DNA from: Metaphire vulgaris
Lineage: Eukaryota > Annelida > Clitellata > Crassiclitellata > Megascolecidae
Direction: 5' to 3'
Assembly: GCA_018105865.1 (NCBI GenBank)
Contig: CM030837.1
Location: forward strand, 13,924,225 to 13,988,224
Length of the DNA stretch: 64,000 nt
The notes under the pieces are model-generated. The model was not told the origin of the DNA. It saw only the letters and a program-made list of their open reading frames with translations, and searched no databases. Within the stretch, counting starts at the first letter, position 1, and the number at the start of each line of letters is the position of its first letter. Shown here piece after piece: positions 1 to 29,202 of the stretch. Made by a program: the position numbers and the translations under genes.

Positions 1-1009
1 GTTATCTATGGTATTGAGCAAATATTTTGAAGACATTTGAATTATGATTATCATTATTAGAACTGGTGTCATAAGAGTGCACAGGACTTTTTTGTGCCGG
101 AACGAGGTGGAACGGTGTTCCAGAAAATCGGAAGATTGGTATTTTACAAAAATAGCTGTGGCGACTAAAAAAGGTCATCACCCGGAAAATGGAGTGTTTT
201 ATAGGGATTTGAAAACTTCCGTAGCGACTTTAAAAATGTCATCACCGAAATTTAGGGGCGCAAAATAGAAATCTTGCCCCGTTTTGGAAAATATTTTTTT
301 ACAAAAAGCCTACAAAAAGCCCTGTGAGTGCATAATAATTCTAATTATTATTTTCTGATATCTTATACTTGAGTACGGTAATAAGTTGTAATAAGTTAAA
401 ATCCCGTGACTTGTGACTGCACAGGTCACAGGTTGTGTGCCAGAGAATTTTAATCAAACGAGAGAGAACATAAACTTTGAGTTCTGTGAATGCCTGAAGC
501 AGTGAATCGTATTAATCTAATTTTAAATCAATTCAATTAATTTGGTTCTACCACATTTGCCAATTTAATATTTCCTTGAATCATTGGTCTTGCACCAGCT
601 GTGCTATATATGTTACTCCACTTTTGTATATTAGATTATGGTACAGTTTCTATGAATTCTGTGCAGTTTCACCATACAGATGTAATTAAGTAAGTAAGTA
701 AGTAAAATCTCAAAAATTTCTATAGTACTTCCAAAAGTAACAATGCAGTCAGTAGCTGCTAGCTGCTTATTCTTAATGAATGAAATAGCTATAGCCAAAA
801 CTCCAAAAGGTGGGAGTCAGTCAGGCAGGGTCTTTCAATCCAAAGATCATTGTTGTTGGGACGCTACAGCTATGGAAGAAATGATTTTTTTGAAGAGAAA
901 TACTTTGAGTTTAGATAGAATAACTTGAGATGTTGGAAGAGGGCGAAGAAAATTGCATCTGAAAATTTATTCTTTGACCATGGTGTAGGCAGCGGAGGGA
1001 TGCTGGAAG
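1..1009. other. No gene seen; AT-rich repeat-like DNA
   Basis: No splice-bounded coding segment or recognisable protein is visible. Positions about 165-260 carry two short runs of the type AAAAAGGTCATCACC, the T-run motif found inside many MITEs further right, so the left edge probably lies inside an old transposon copy. Positions 688-707 hold a short AAGT tetranucleotide run followed by AAAATCTCA, a SINE-like tail seen again at 12.16, 27.69 and 60.3 kb. Confidence 0.5.
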
Positions 1010-1292
1010 CAGAGACGTCATTTCACTGTTTTTCAGGGGAGGCAAGACACTTTTGATTTGACAAGTTTGCAAAAAAGTTGACGATCTTTTTTTGCTTGTC
1101 TCGGTCATTTTTTGTGAATTAAGCCCTCTGTTAGGGGTTGATTACCGGTACCTTTTTTGCTTTTCAGTCTTTTTTGCCTATTATTTAGCCAATTTACATT
1201 TAAAAACTAAATAACACAAACATTGGTGAAAAAAATTTTCCCTAAAAATCAGGGGGTCAACGGCCCCTGCCCCCTCCAAAGTGACGTCCCTT
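1010..1292. mobile_element. hAT-type MITE (CAGAGACGTCATTT family)
   Basis: The element starts CAGAGACGTCATTTCAC and ends GTGACGTCCCTT, giving near-complementary terminal inverted repeats. The 8-bp flank GCTGGAAG is present at 1002-1009 and again at 1293-1300, so it is a target-site duplication of hAT length. The interior contains GTTGACGATCTTTTTTTGC, a version of the shared T-run motif. A second copy lies at 57508-57809. It is non-coding. Confidence 0.85.
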
Positions 1293-3406
1293 GCTGGAAG
1301 TTCTGGTGCAACATTTGAAAAAGGTGGACTCAAGACTGTCATCTGTTGCCATCTGTTTAGTTTGTAGATTCTAGAGTTATTGCATCGTATTTATATGATA
1401 TAAGAAGGCTAAACTTGGAATGTACCGGTATTAACGACGGGTCTCTGCCATCCAGAGTGACAGTGGATGGTCGCTAGAAGGTAAAATGTAACATATCTTT
1501 TGATAACTTATTCAATGAAGCCTGTGTGTCAGCGATGTCATTGCTAAATTTGAAAAAACAGACTTGTTTTACAGGTCTACAACATAAAGTTCAAATAAAC
1601 TAAAGACCATCTTTGTTACTCTGCCTTTGAATTCAGTTCCTGTGGTTCTCACAGTGGGGAGGTCAATACAATACTCTGACAGCACCTCCCCTCCTGTGAC
1701 TAACTCATGAAAAACGGGGGGGGGGCAGTGCCTTAGGCCAGGATTTCCGCTTCACTTACTCACTGGATATCAAAGAGTCTGCATGCAAAAGGAAGCCTTG
1801 TGTATTAGAATAATGCATGCCGGATGGTGTTTTGGTGGGTAAGTGTAACACGCTTGTAACAGTACTTGAGTGTAGCAGTTGCCCAGCTGCAGGGTTCCTT
1901 GACAAACAGTTTCTTAACCTCTTGAACCTCTCTTTTCATAGACGTTATGAGATTTCACTTATTTAACCAAGACAAACACTACAATGATACCATCATGAAA
2001 AGTCAAATATGCAGCAGGCAAGTGGGATTAATGTTTCATGGTTTGGAGCATAAAGATAATATGAGCAAAGTACTATGCTCTACAGTGTACATGGACCAGC
2101 AGTAACAATAACTGCATGCCCTTGATTTTGCTAATGTTGCTTTGACAAAGACAGCGTGTGAAAAGTCAACACAGAATTAATTACCGGTACTCCAGCTGTA
2201 CATGAAGTTGTACAAGCTAAGTCTATGGGCATGCAGGGCATCTGTGTATATCATTGTTGGGAGATTCAAAACAATTTTTTTTTAAAGTTTGTAAAAGTTC
2301 AAATTTCCAGTTTATATTTAAATTTATTTCAAACATAAATATGTACACTGATAAAAAGTTGAACTAAATTAGACCTGGGCTAGAATGGAGCATCATACTT
2401 GTCGTAAATTACTAAAAATTTTGTATTATTGAGTGCTGTCACTTACCGTTTAGTCAATCATGCTGCTTTGTGAACTGTCTTTTGCATTTTAACTTACAGC
2501 ACATCTTTACTAGCACACTTTTGCAGTGACAACTAAAACATGAACTTTATGAATTTTAAAATCTTAATAATAAAGTTAAAATGGTTCAAACAATAATGAA
2601 GTTCAAAAAGTTCAGACGTCACAACTCAGTTCAATACAACTGAGTTCAATACATTTGATTACATTCAATTATTATTCATGTTTTGCTGCCATTTAGCCCA
2701 GAATTGTATTCATAAGTTTGTTAGCAGTTTCAAACATACTTTAGCGTAATGGCGGAACGAGACGCAAGTTGACATTCAAAGGTCGCTGAGCACTCTCTAG
2801 AGAGAGCGTCGGCGGTCCTCCTTTTATTCACAAATCTCGACATCCAGGTAACAAAGAGTTTCTAGCTAATCTCCAGGTCTAGAAGCCTTCGACAATATAT
2901 CACTCAACGCAGTAATTATCAACTTAATCGTGAAACACATTAAAACTGTATAAAATACATATTTCAAAATGACAGGTTTATAAACAAAAGCTTTTCCAAT
3001 TAAACATCTGCGATCTCTAAGTTCGACTTTCCCAGGTTAATCCAGGACTCTCAAAGGTACGTCAGACATTGATCGATGGACAACTAATTAAACGAGAGAT
3101 AACTCCCAAAGCGCTTTCTTTGAAGCCCGATGTTCCAAATTAAACCACCAATAAATCATCAAATTATGTGCTATCGCGTCTGTCATCTTTGACAGGCAAA
3201 TCCATCTATCAAACCCTAGATCTCTCGATTTCGAAGTTCTTAACTGACACCTTAAATGGAGTGGAACCAAAATCCATTTGTCAAAGTGACGTCCCACACA
3301 CCTGAATCAACACAGTCTCATTCCAATATAATATACACTTCAATACTATGAGATTAGACTGAACATTTTCTTGTTATGTTATGAAATGATGCAAATTAAT
3401 ATAATA
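1293..3406. other. No gene seen between MITE and mariner element
   Basis: I read both strands and found no exon with matching splice signals. The stretch is AT-rich with an 11-G run near 1717 and palindromic TACCGGTA octamers at 1423 and 2182. A slightly CpG-richer patch at about 2750-2820 contains a short hairpin (CTCTCTAGAGAGAG) but no convincing first exon. Confidence 0.4.
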
Positions 3407-3467
3407 CACTGTGTCCAGAAATAACTGGTCCCCTAAACATTTTGTAATAACAGGCGCAAACCTGCAT

Positions 3468-5208
3468 CATCATCATCATCATCATCATTTCCTCTTTCCT
3501 TCATTAGTTGAAGATGAGGTGACGTCATGAATCAGGCATTTCCAGGTAGTTCTTTCTTTAGATGCTTTTATTGCTGTTGTTATAGCCATTCCAGTCCATT
3601 CTTCTATGTCGTCCACCCATCTTCTGTTGGCTGACCTTTTTTTTTTTCCTGGCATGATACCTTGTTGTATTGTTTGCTGTAGGCTATCTTTGTTGTTTCT
3701 TTGTACATGACCAAAATAACTCAATTTTCGTCTTTGGCAGATGTTAAAGAATTTTCGTTTGGTATTTGCTTTTTCATGACTTCTTCATTTGTTTGTTTTT
3801 CTGTCCATGATATTCTTTGCATTGTTCTGAGAGAAAACACAAGGCATCTAGTCTTTGTCTTATTTTCTTTTGATGGTCCAGCTTTCACATCCATAAGTTG
3901 CTACACTCCATGCCATACATTCCATTAATCTTCCTTTGTTTTTCATGCTGATTTTGTTGCTTTTCCAGACAGTTTTTAATCTCCTCATTACTTCTCTGCC
4001 TTTTCCTAATCGTGAGTTTATTTCTTCTTCAAGATTTCCATTACTGCTGATTATTATTGCTCTTAGATATGTGAATTTGTCCACCTGTTCAAGATTCTTT
4101 TCATTAACAGTAATCTTAATTTTCTTTCCATTTGTTGTCATTACTTTTGTCCGAGTCTACTAGTGGCAGTTATCAAGATACGACTAAAAAAAATTAAAGA
4201 AACCACAGCAACCTATCAAGTATAACTTGGATAAAGACACCGATGAATATTCAATGGAAGTGCAGAATAGGTTTGAAATATTACAAAATGTACAAGAAGA
4301 AAAAACACCTGATGAATTATGGGAAGACATAAAAACATAATAAAGGAGACGGCAGCACAAAATCTACAGAAGAAACAAAAAGTAAGAACAAAGAATGGAT
4401 AACATCAGATACCTGGAAGCTAGTTGCAGAACTCTGATTGAAAAATGCAACCACTGTGGTAGAACAACAACAATACAAAAAGATAAAACAAGAGGTACAA
4501 AAGAACTTAAGAAAAGACAAAAACCAACAAATCAATAGCATCTGCAACTGAACTGGAAGAACAAGCAAAAGAGGAAATAGCAGAGGAACATATGAAAAAT
4601 TAAAGGACCTGACTAAGAAATTTGCTCCAAAAATGCAATGTATTAGAGCAAAAATGATTTAATGTTATCTGATAAAAAGATGATAGCAGACAGATGGAAG
4701 GAATATGGAAATGAATTGTTTGATGGAGAAATGGAATATAAAAGCATGGAAGAAATAAACACACATCCAAATAACAATAGGCAAGACTTTGAACCTCCCC
4801 CCTTGAGATCTGAGGTAGAAGAAGCTATGAGGAAAACAGCAAACAAAAAAGCAGCAGGGATTGATGATGTCCCTATAGAATTATTAAAACTAGGACAAGA
4901 TGAAGCAGTTAACATAATTCATAAATTATGTTGTAAAATATGGCAGACTGGAGAATGGCCTAATGACTTTTAAAATCAATATTCATTCCAATACCAAAAA
5001 AAGGTGATAGGAAAGAATGCACAAATTATAGAACCATTGCATTGATAGCACATACAAGCAAAGTCATGCTTCGAGTAATACTGAATAGAATTGACAAAAA
5101 GATGGAGGACGAAGTGGCAGAAGAACAAGCTGGTTTTAGGAAAGGGAGAGGAACTAGAGATCAAATAACCAATCTCAGAATTCTTATGGAAAAAGCAAAA
5201 GAATATCA
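3468..5208 (-). mobile_element. RTE-type LINE with 5' inversion
   Basis: The 3' half is on the minus strand (about 4145 down to 3485): it has VDKFTYLRAII, then YGCESWTIKRK, then YFGHVQRNN and RRWVDDIEEW, typical of the C-terminus of RTE-clade reverse transcriptases, and it ends in a CAT repeat at 3466-3489. The 5' half is inverted: on the plus strand, 4660-5205, it encodes KKAAGIDDVPIELLKLG and EEQAGFRKGRGTRDQI. About 150 residues of the palm domain (including the catalytic aspartates) are missing between the halves. GCAAACCTGCAT is present at 3456-3467 and 5209-5220. This is the structure produced by twin priming. Stops are present; the copy is dead. Confidence 0.9.
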
Positions 5209-5395
5209 GCAAACCTGCATGGAATCACATAAAATTTTACTTTCTAAAGCAGGCACTTATTACTGGAAAAACTGAGCAGTTTCATGTGAATTTGATGCAA
5301 GATGTCTTAGAAATTAAGTTCTAAATGACGTCACCCAAATTTTCCAGTTGCCTTTTCATTTATGTCAATTTGGGCAATAAAGGTGTACCAATAAG

Positions 5396-6000
5396 ATATT
5401 CAGTGTCCTCCTTTCGCTCGGATGCATTTGCACAGTGGATTCCACCACTGATTTACAGCTCTGTGTGTTATTCCTTGATCAAAATGGCACCACTCCTCAA
5501 AGAGATGCTTCTTCAGATTATCAGCGTTCTGAATCTGGCAGCCGCGATAGACGCGCTCCTGCAAATTCCCCCACATTTCATAATCCATAGAATTGAGATC
5601 TGGACTATTCGGAGGCCAATGAGCTGGATCAATGAAGTCTGGTGTCTCAGCTGCCAGCAGTGCAACCGTATCACGAGCATGGTGGGCTGGTGGGTTGTCC
5701 TGCTGGAAGGTGAAGAATAATGTTCGGACACAGAACGAATGGCCAGCAGGAGATGCTCTTTCAGCAGCGTGTTTCGGTAGTACTCACCATTGATCTTTAT
5801 ACCAGGGTCTTTGAAAATCAAATTTGTGCACCCAAGTGTCAAAACACCGACAGATGCCAAGAGGGATTTGGAAAATGTCGGACGTGTACGCAGAAGCCAT
5901 GGGCATCAATGACGACTTCATTTCCCACCTCGCATAAGTAAGTTGTAATGGAAAATGAAAGTTTTGACCGCTTTGGGAAAAAACAAAATTTCTAAAACGG
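5396..6000 (-). pseudogene. Mariner-type transposase remnant (DD37D-like)
   Basis: Read on the minus strand, the remnant runs from a segment with PGIKINGEYYRNTLL through QQDNPPAHHA, then WPPNSPDLNSMDYEMWG, and ends near AKGGH and a stop at about 5396. These are the usual C-terminal blocks of mariner/maT transposases. The aspartate of QQDN and that of MDYEMW are separated by 37 residues, as in maT-type enzymes. At least two frameshifts break the frame (near 5720 and near 5860), and the N-terminal DNA-binding part is not recognisable, so it is inactive. It belongs to the element at 3407-6145. Confidence 0.8.
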
Positions 6001-6539
6001 CTTTGTTGATTCAAGTGAAATATAGCTTCTTAACAGTAACAGATGTGAGTACGGTACATGCGGATAAAATTTTATGTAATTCCATGCAGGTTTGCGCCTG
6101 TTATTACAAAATGTTTAGGGGGGCCAGTTATTTCAGGACACAGTGTATAATATAACAAGGCTTAAAGTGGTTCAAATTCATGAAGAAATTCTGACAATTT
6201 CAAAGAATGATATATTTACCAATTGGTGTTTCTCAGCTCCCAGCATGAACCCAAGGACAGTGATGTTTTTCATTAAAGGGTTGCATAACATTGAAAATAT
6301 TACAGTATCTGTTCTTTTGTTATACTACTGATAGACCTTGATTTTTAGGTATGAATGAGACTCCCCAATCCAATTCCAATTCACAAGAACAATTTTTGAA
6401 AATAATCACCCATAGAATTTCAAGCTGGCTGTGCTGCTGTAACCTGCAGTCCAATCACCACATTGGAAATTAGGATAGGATAATATATATATTTGGATTC
6501 TAAATTTTGAGAAAATCGTGTATTTAACTGTAACTCAAT

Positions 6540-6600
6540 GTAAAATGGACGGATATATTTGGGGTTCCCGGTAAGGGGGTTAAATGAATGAATTAATAAA
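6540..6600. repeat. Truncated copy of a TTAA-type MITE
   Basis: The stretch starting near 6519 (CGTGTATTTAACTGTAACTC, then AAAATGGACGGATATAT) matches 53648-53709 closely and ends in a run resembling GGGGGTTAAA. Only the right end looks intact here. Confidence 0.5.
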
Positions 6601-6735
6601 ATGATAATGGCTCTGATTTGAACATGACCCTTGAGAATTATGATTTTACTTTGGAGCAACCATCAACCGATGCTGAGTGCATCTTTAAAACAGAATGCCA
6701 TATACTGGTAAGTATTTTAGCTAACTGGCTAGTAT

Positions 6736-7257
6736 CAATAATGGGCAACTAACTAAAAAACATTAGTTTAACTACAACTAAATTTAAACTATAAATAAGT
6801 AGTTAAACTTTTAGTTGCAAACTAACTTTCTAAAATAGTTAACTAAACTAAAAATATAGTTAAACTTTTGCAACTAAACAACTGTTTTATATCATTATGT
6901 TTCTGAAAATATAGATGATGCTTGCAGCATGAACATGTCAGTCAATGAACCATCGAATTCATTAATCATTGTCTATTTAATATTTAAGTCTTGGTCTAGA
7001 CGGCAGGAACACTAGTTTGTCAAGTTCGTTTGGAAAAAATGACCCAGGAAAGAATAGTTAAAAAAGGTACTGTTATTGAGAATTCGGGACACCAACTAAC
7101 AAGTTTTAGTTAACCTATTTAGTTATTAACTAAAAAAATTTCAGTTAAACTAGCATTTTAACTAAATTATTTATATTTAATTAAGCTATGAAGATAACTA
7201 AAAAATTGGTTAAACTTTTAGCTAGTAACTAAATAGTTAACTAGTTGCCCATCACTG
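6736..7257. mobile_element. hAT-type element filled with AGTTAAAC-like repeats
   Basis: The ends are CAATAATGGGCAACTA and TAGTTGCCCATCACTG. GCTAGTAT occurs at 6728-6735 and 7258-7265, a perfect 8-bp duplication. The interior is made of dozens of variants of AACTAAA and AGTTAAAC on both strands. A relative with the same ends is at 26897-27454. No coding potential. Confidence 0.85.
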
Positions 7258-7905
7258 GCTAGTATTACAATACAAATGATTTTTGAACTGCTGAGAAAAC
7301 TCTTTTTATGTTACTTTCTGAATATGGGGTGGGCTTTACAGATTGCTGGACTACTAAAAATGGGATTGAGTCTCCACAAAGGTTGAAACATGCTTTTAAG
7401 TACCGGTACTCCATCTAGGCTGGCTTTTATCAGAACTATTGATGTAAGCAAGCAGGACTATTGAGGCCAAGTTCAGCGCAGAGGTTGTTGAGGGAAATGG
7501 TTGTGACAAGACTGAATGATATAGCCATATTTCTAAATTTTTGCTAAAATTTTTGAAGGAAATAATGCTGGGTAAGGCAAGATATGAATCCTTTCAGGGA
7601 GAGGGAGTGACTCACATTCTTGATTTGCTCTTTTGTTCCAAAGTTTCTTATTTATCCAGATTACAAAAATTTCTTGTAAGCAGATGCATTTCATACATTT
7701 TTTACTGCATTTAACAAACTTACAGTAAACTCCAGTGGAGTACCTCATAAGCTGCAGACCATGTCTGAATTTTTTTAAAAATGTAATACAGTTTCTTGAA
7801 AATAAAAATATGAAATTATTTAAGTTGCATTATGTAAAATTTATTAGTTGATCGTTTGAAATCTGTATCCAAAATTCATCTACATATCTATTTGCTAGGT
7901 ATCCA

Positions 7906-8350
7906 AAGAATCATCATCATCATCATCATCACCATCCAGCTTCATGGGTGCTGTACTGTAGATGTCAACAGCCTGGCTCACAATTTGCCTCCATCTTTCT
8001 CGGTCCTGAGTTGCTCTGGTTGGTTAGGATGTGTAGCTCTGCATGCCCCATTCCACGATATCATCCAACCACTCTCTTCTCGGTCTGCCTCTTCAATTTT
8101 CTGTTGTCTTCCATCCAGCATACGTGTCCAAAGAAGTTCATTTTTTGCTGTATCAATGTTTGTTTTGATCTTGATTCTTTCTTGTATCTTTGTGGTCTTT
8201 ATTCTCTGCTGCCATCTGATGTTCAAAATTCTTGTATTGCATTTCATTTCAAAGGCCAGTAGACGTTCTTGGTCTCTTTTCTTTGTTATCCAAAGAATAA
8301 CTCTGGTCAATTCAAGACTGCATGAACATGGGACTTTGCATGGCACTTTG
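7906..8350 (-). mobile_element. RTE-type LINE 3' end
   Basis: On the minus strand the residual open frame carries LLAFEMKCNTRILNIRWQQR, the usual block after the palm domain in RTE-clade reverse transcriptases, and it ends in a CAT/ATG repeat tail at 7914-7931. The copy is 5' truncated and frame-broken. Confidence 0.75.
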
Positions 8351-8729
8351 CATAGACCTACTCACTTATATCAGTGATCCCCTTACCAGTCAATCTTTTA
8401 AAGAGTAATATATGCATGTGTTACTCACAAACAAGACTGCATACTGGGGCTGATAGACTGAAGTGCGGTCAAGGAATTAATTAAAGGGCAGAAGAAAGAA
8501 GAAAGTGGAGACAGTGTTGAGACTGAGACAAGCCAAACCTACCTCCTGACTTTAGTGTAATGTATGACTGTGGCTGCATTGTAAATATTGTAATATAATG
8601 TAAAGAAATTCATGTAGTGCCTATTGTGCACGAACACTTGAAAGTGCTTTTACTGCGATTGCTTTGTGAGTTTTTAGGCATTTATGAAAGAGTGTCGTGG
8701 TGTTGTATGACACAAAAAAGGAGTAATGT

Positions 8730-9215
8730 CCACCCTCGTCTGGCCAGTGGCCACATACTGGAGCGAGAGCTGGGCGCTGAATAAAGGCTTCCAGAACCAC
8801 ATCCAAGGTTTTGAAATGGTGGGATATCGAAAAATCTTAAGAGTAGAAAGAACAAATGAACAAAAGCATTCTTAAGGAGATGGGCAATGAGCTGCATCTC
8901 ATCCCAAGTATTAAGACAAGAAAATTAAATTTAAGTACCAGTACTATGGACACACAATGCGCAGAGAAGATAACAACCTAGAGACAGATATAACGGTGGG
9001 AGCTGTACCTGGAACCAGAGACAAAGGACGACCAAGGGGACAATGGATTCAAGACATAGAAGACTGGTTAAACAAAAACATCAATGTGGCTGCAAAAATG
9101 ACAAGAGACAGAAGAGTATGGAGGAATAATGTCCATCAAGCTGCCTACCTGTCACCGATGGATGGAACCTGATGATGGTGATGATTATGATGACAACGAT
9201 GACAATGATGATGAA
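8730..9215 (+). mobile_element. RTE-type LINE 3' end
   Basis: The plus strand encodes ATYWSESWALNKGFQN and FEMVGYRKILRV, then after a frameshift KGRPRGQWIQDIEDWLNKN and a C-terminus near MTRDRRVWRNNVHQ. This is the C-terminal region of an RTE-clade reverse transcriptase, followed by an imperfect GATGAT tail at 9170-9215. It is 5' truncated. Confidence 0.78.
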
Positions 9216-11999
9216 TCATTATGATGTCTTGGCTTTGGTAATTGTAAGCCCATTTATTCTTAGAACCTTAGACCATGAGCATCCCAGAGAGCTGGACTAG
9301 CAGATTTGAAGCCTCATTTCTGGAAAAGTAAAACGTGTGTTGGTGTGTCATGGAACAGCTGACTACTTCATCTGTCTCTAGTCAGCTAAAGTCACTGAAA
9401 ATAATAAAAAATAAACCACTAGTTTGTTAGAAAATGGGTTGCAATTTCTGCCTGGCATTAGAGGTATTGTAGTTATTATTTTTAAAAGGTTTAGTCACAG
9501 CCTTTGTCATTGTCAAGACAAAGCCGTTTTATTCAAATTTAAACTTTTGCGTAAGCTTTCTCACTCTCAAATCGTGGCAGGCTTAAAAGAAGGTAGTTTT
9601 ATCTGTGGAAGTCTAACTTGAACAATGTACGCTGAACAGTATGTCTCGAAGAGTCGAAACAGGCCTTCCCAGTGCTGATTAAACAAATTTTTGAGATCGG
9701 ATAGAGGCGTTGATCTATCAACTTTAACACTTGTCTCAAAATTTGGCAAGGATCTCTATCTGTCAATTAAATTTGGCCGTCCACTTTGCGGCAGATTTTC
9801 AATATGCAATATTTGCACGGTTTACAAAGCGCTTTATTATTTTAAATATTGTACATCGGTTTACCTAAACTAACTTTGCTATTTTGGTTTATGAAGTTTT
9901 TTTGTTTATACAGTTGAACAATTAGATTTCTTGCTTCAACCCCTAGAATTTTACAAACTTTCACCATCACTTGTTTCACGTTTTTATTTACATTAAAAAC
10001 CGGTTTAAACCAGAACAGATGATGATTCATCAAAGATGCGACGTCATCAGATGATGTCAGCAAAGTTGATTTAAATAGGATTAACCGCTTTATGAACATT
10101 TAAATTTAAAGTCAGCAGTGCAGCTTGCAAAGTGCTTTTTCAATATTGTTTGTTGCTTAACTTTTGGCTTTGGCATGGCACTGTCCGGTAGTTGTTTTGG
10201 TGACATTTTTAGGAGTCCCTTATTCACAAGGTTTATCCATGTCAAAATGCCTGAATTTGACCTCTGTGGCTAAAATTACCCTGCCAGTTGTCCCCCTCTC
10301 CTATGACTGTAGAAGAGCACATTTCAGCTACCGTATATATGTAAACGTAAACCCTACAGTACAGGTCTGTTAAGCAGCCTCAATTCCTGATCTAAGTGTG
10401 ATGGCCGCTGTGATTTTAAAGTTTGATTTAACTGTTTTGGGTCGAATGCACTCTAATTTTTTTGTCTCTTTGATAAAATTAAAGTATGCATTAGTGGTGT
10501 TGACCTCTGAACTGTGTAGGTTTTATCGGTTTTTGCATGCCTGACTGTTTGCCTGAAGTTAATTTGTTGAAAGATATTAACCAGATCAGGTAGACTTTAG
10601 CTGCAAAGGTTATCATTATTTTTTTCTAAATTGCAAATAGTGTAACTTGCTGTTTCAAACACAATGAAAAGGAATTTGGTAATAAAATAGTGTAATCAAA
10701 GTTTCATTTTATCTAATATTTGTTATAAATTGGTATTAGTATATACTGGTAAATAAAAGCAAACTTCTGAATTCAAAGTAGAGGGTAATCAGTTTCTGGT
10801 GTTGCAGTTGATGCTGCAGGTCTGATAAGTTGAAGTTGAAAGCCCTGTGGTTACTACTGGATACAAATAAGACTCCAGTTGTCAACTGTTTTTGGACTGT
10901 CAATTGTTCATCATATGAATCATGCATTGTTGTAACAGTAAGAACACCAAAACCAGAGTCACTATCCCCCATCAGTAAAAACTCATTTGCTATCAACATT
11001 TGTGCATGTCAGCGTCTTCATCTTCAACATCATCGTAATGCAAACGCTTGATACATTGATCTTTAGTGCAGAGAGGGCTGTTTGTGTGTTATAGTTAAGG
11101 CCATTTGATAAATTGAAGGTGCAAACTATTAAAAATTTCAAAGTATTCAATTATAGAATATAGACTCTGACTAACCCTTGCACATTAGACAGACTGGAGA
11201 AGCAGATGCCAGAAAGAACACAAAGGGTTTAAATTGAAAGGGACAGAAAAAGTGTTTCCTAGGAAAGAATGCTGCCAAGTCATATACACCCCCCCCCCCC
11301 GTACACTAGAACGTCTTCCTTGTAACACTTGGCTGATTCTTTGAGGTGTCAGAATGGCCATCAGGTGCATTCTATCACACACAAAGTCCATTACTTTGTC
11401 CTGATACAACTGAGTTAAGACCCCTTCTTTGACATCTACGTTTCCATTTATTTTTCTGGATGAATTTGCAGTTCTTGCCCCAAGCTGTGACAACATTTGG
11501 TTTCTCATTAAAGCTGAATGCTGGCCGAGTCAATGATACCACTGAGGACAATGGTGCAAGGGATGTCATAAAAAGATAAATATATAGTGACACAACAACC
11601 CTGTCATTTATCAGTACATAGCTAGAACATTCCTGTCATTTATCAGTACATAGATAGAACATTCCTGTCATTTATCAGTATATAGCTAGAACATTTCATA
11701 CCTTGGTTATGTTTGATTTAAGTTCCCTTGATGCTAAAATATCAAGGGACATCTTGGATTTAGATGATGAGAGGAGGTTATTCTCAGTCAGAAGCTCTTA
11801 AGGTAATTGTATTACTGTGTAGTGTGTACTCTGTGCCATAGCCATGTGCTATATCTTCTGTTGTCATAAGTATCTTGGATAAATGGCCTTCAAGGCCTGG
11901 AGTTGGCTTTTTAGAAAATTAGTTTTTAAAATTTGAAATTATGCATTTGTGTCAGGTACACTTGTCATTGTATCAATACATTTGAATGTATTAATTTAG
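9216..11999. other. No gene recognised upstream of the receptor
   Basis: I see no convincing exon. The stretch includes a 10-C run at 11289-11298 and a three-copy 33-bp tandem repeat at 11601-11697. Part of it may be promoter or 5' UTR of the receptor gene starting at 12000, but no TATA box or conserved promoter motif stands out. Confidence 0.35.
11601..11697. repeat. 33-bp tandem repeat, about three copies
   Basis: The unit TCATTTATCAGTACATAGCT plus AGAACATTCCTG is repeated three times with few changes (CATAGAT and TATAGCT variants). Confidence 0.85.
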
Positions 12000-28270
<16,271 letters not shown>

Positions 28271-28448
28271 TTCATGCATTTACAGCAAGAATCCAGCAGT
28301 GCGTGAATCTGCCCCAGGTGGAATGTTTGTTGATAACGCAACTGCGTGCATTTAATCAGCACCGCAAGAAATTTAGCTGCTGTCACAGACATGAAACTCC
28401 AGTCCCTCAAAGATCATCTCACTTCAAGAATGTTCTAGGATGGTAGCC

Positions 28449-28664
28449 ACAGTGGACGATTACTTTTCAAAACGATTGACCACTGATGATTGATCAAAGT
28501 AATCTATTTGACCACTGGATGATTGATCACAAACAGCGACTTTTGACCACTGGACGATTGACCACAAAGTAATTAAGTATCAGGCTTCTTCTTCTTCATG
28601 TGCTGCATGCATGCATGCAAAAAGGCAACCAAATGCTGGGAATGATGAAAAGGACAATAGTGAG

Positions 28665-28707
<43 letters not shown>

Positions 28708-28708
28708 A

Positions 28709-28756
<48 letters not shown>

Positions 28757-28974
28757 CAATAGCATTTGGTTTCTATTTTTTGTATGGCTAGATTTTGCAT
28801 GCATGCATTCAGCAGACAGCTTTTCTTATAAGCCTGATACTCACGGCTGTGGTCAAGCTCCAGTGCTTTCAAAGTCCGTTTTGGTCAATTTTCCAGTGGT
28901 CAAAAGTTTTGTGGTCAATCGTCCAGTTATTCTTTCGTCCTGAAATTTTTGCATCCTCTGGTCACCAGTCCACT
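28449..28974. mobile_element. Long inverted-repeat MITE with TA core
   Basis: The left arm has CCACTGGACGATTGACCAC, TAAGTATCAGGCTT and GCATGCATGCAAA; the right arm carries the same blocks in reverse complement and reverse order, finishing near GTCCACTG. The centre is two TA tracts (about 28669-28753). A 36-bp piece of the CR1-like LINE (28632-28667) lies in the left arm. No clear target duplication was found. Confidence 0.65.
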
Positions 28975-29202
28975 GCAGCTTCCAGTTTCCTTTCTGCACT
29001 TCAAATTTTAATTAATTATATCGGAACTTTAAAAGAATATCAATAATACAAATGCTGTGGATACTTGAGTGTGTTGTTATCTACAACTATGTTTAAAAGT
29101 TGATAGACACATTTTGATGAATGACTTGACATACCTATTCTGGTTTGAATGTCCTTTTCACGACTTAAAGGTTATATAAAGAATGATGTTAGGATGGTAG
29201 AA

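Larger units (their letters stand above)
3407..6145 (-). mobile_element. Tc1/mariner-type DNA transposon, split by a LINE
   Basis: Long terminal inverted repeats of about 60 bp are seen: the left end begins CACTGTGTCCAGAAATAACT and the right end is its complement, finishing GGACACAGTG. Both ends abut TA, the target used by this superfamily. The right part encodes a broken minus-strand transposase. Its left arm is separated from the rest by an RTE LINE inserted at 3468-5208, flanked by a perfect 12-bp duplication. Confidence 0.88.

Noticed and set aside
44..268. A 74-codon open frame at the left edge
   Set aside because: It crosses the AAAAAGGTCATCACC repeats typical of local MITEs and resembles no protein.
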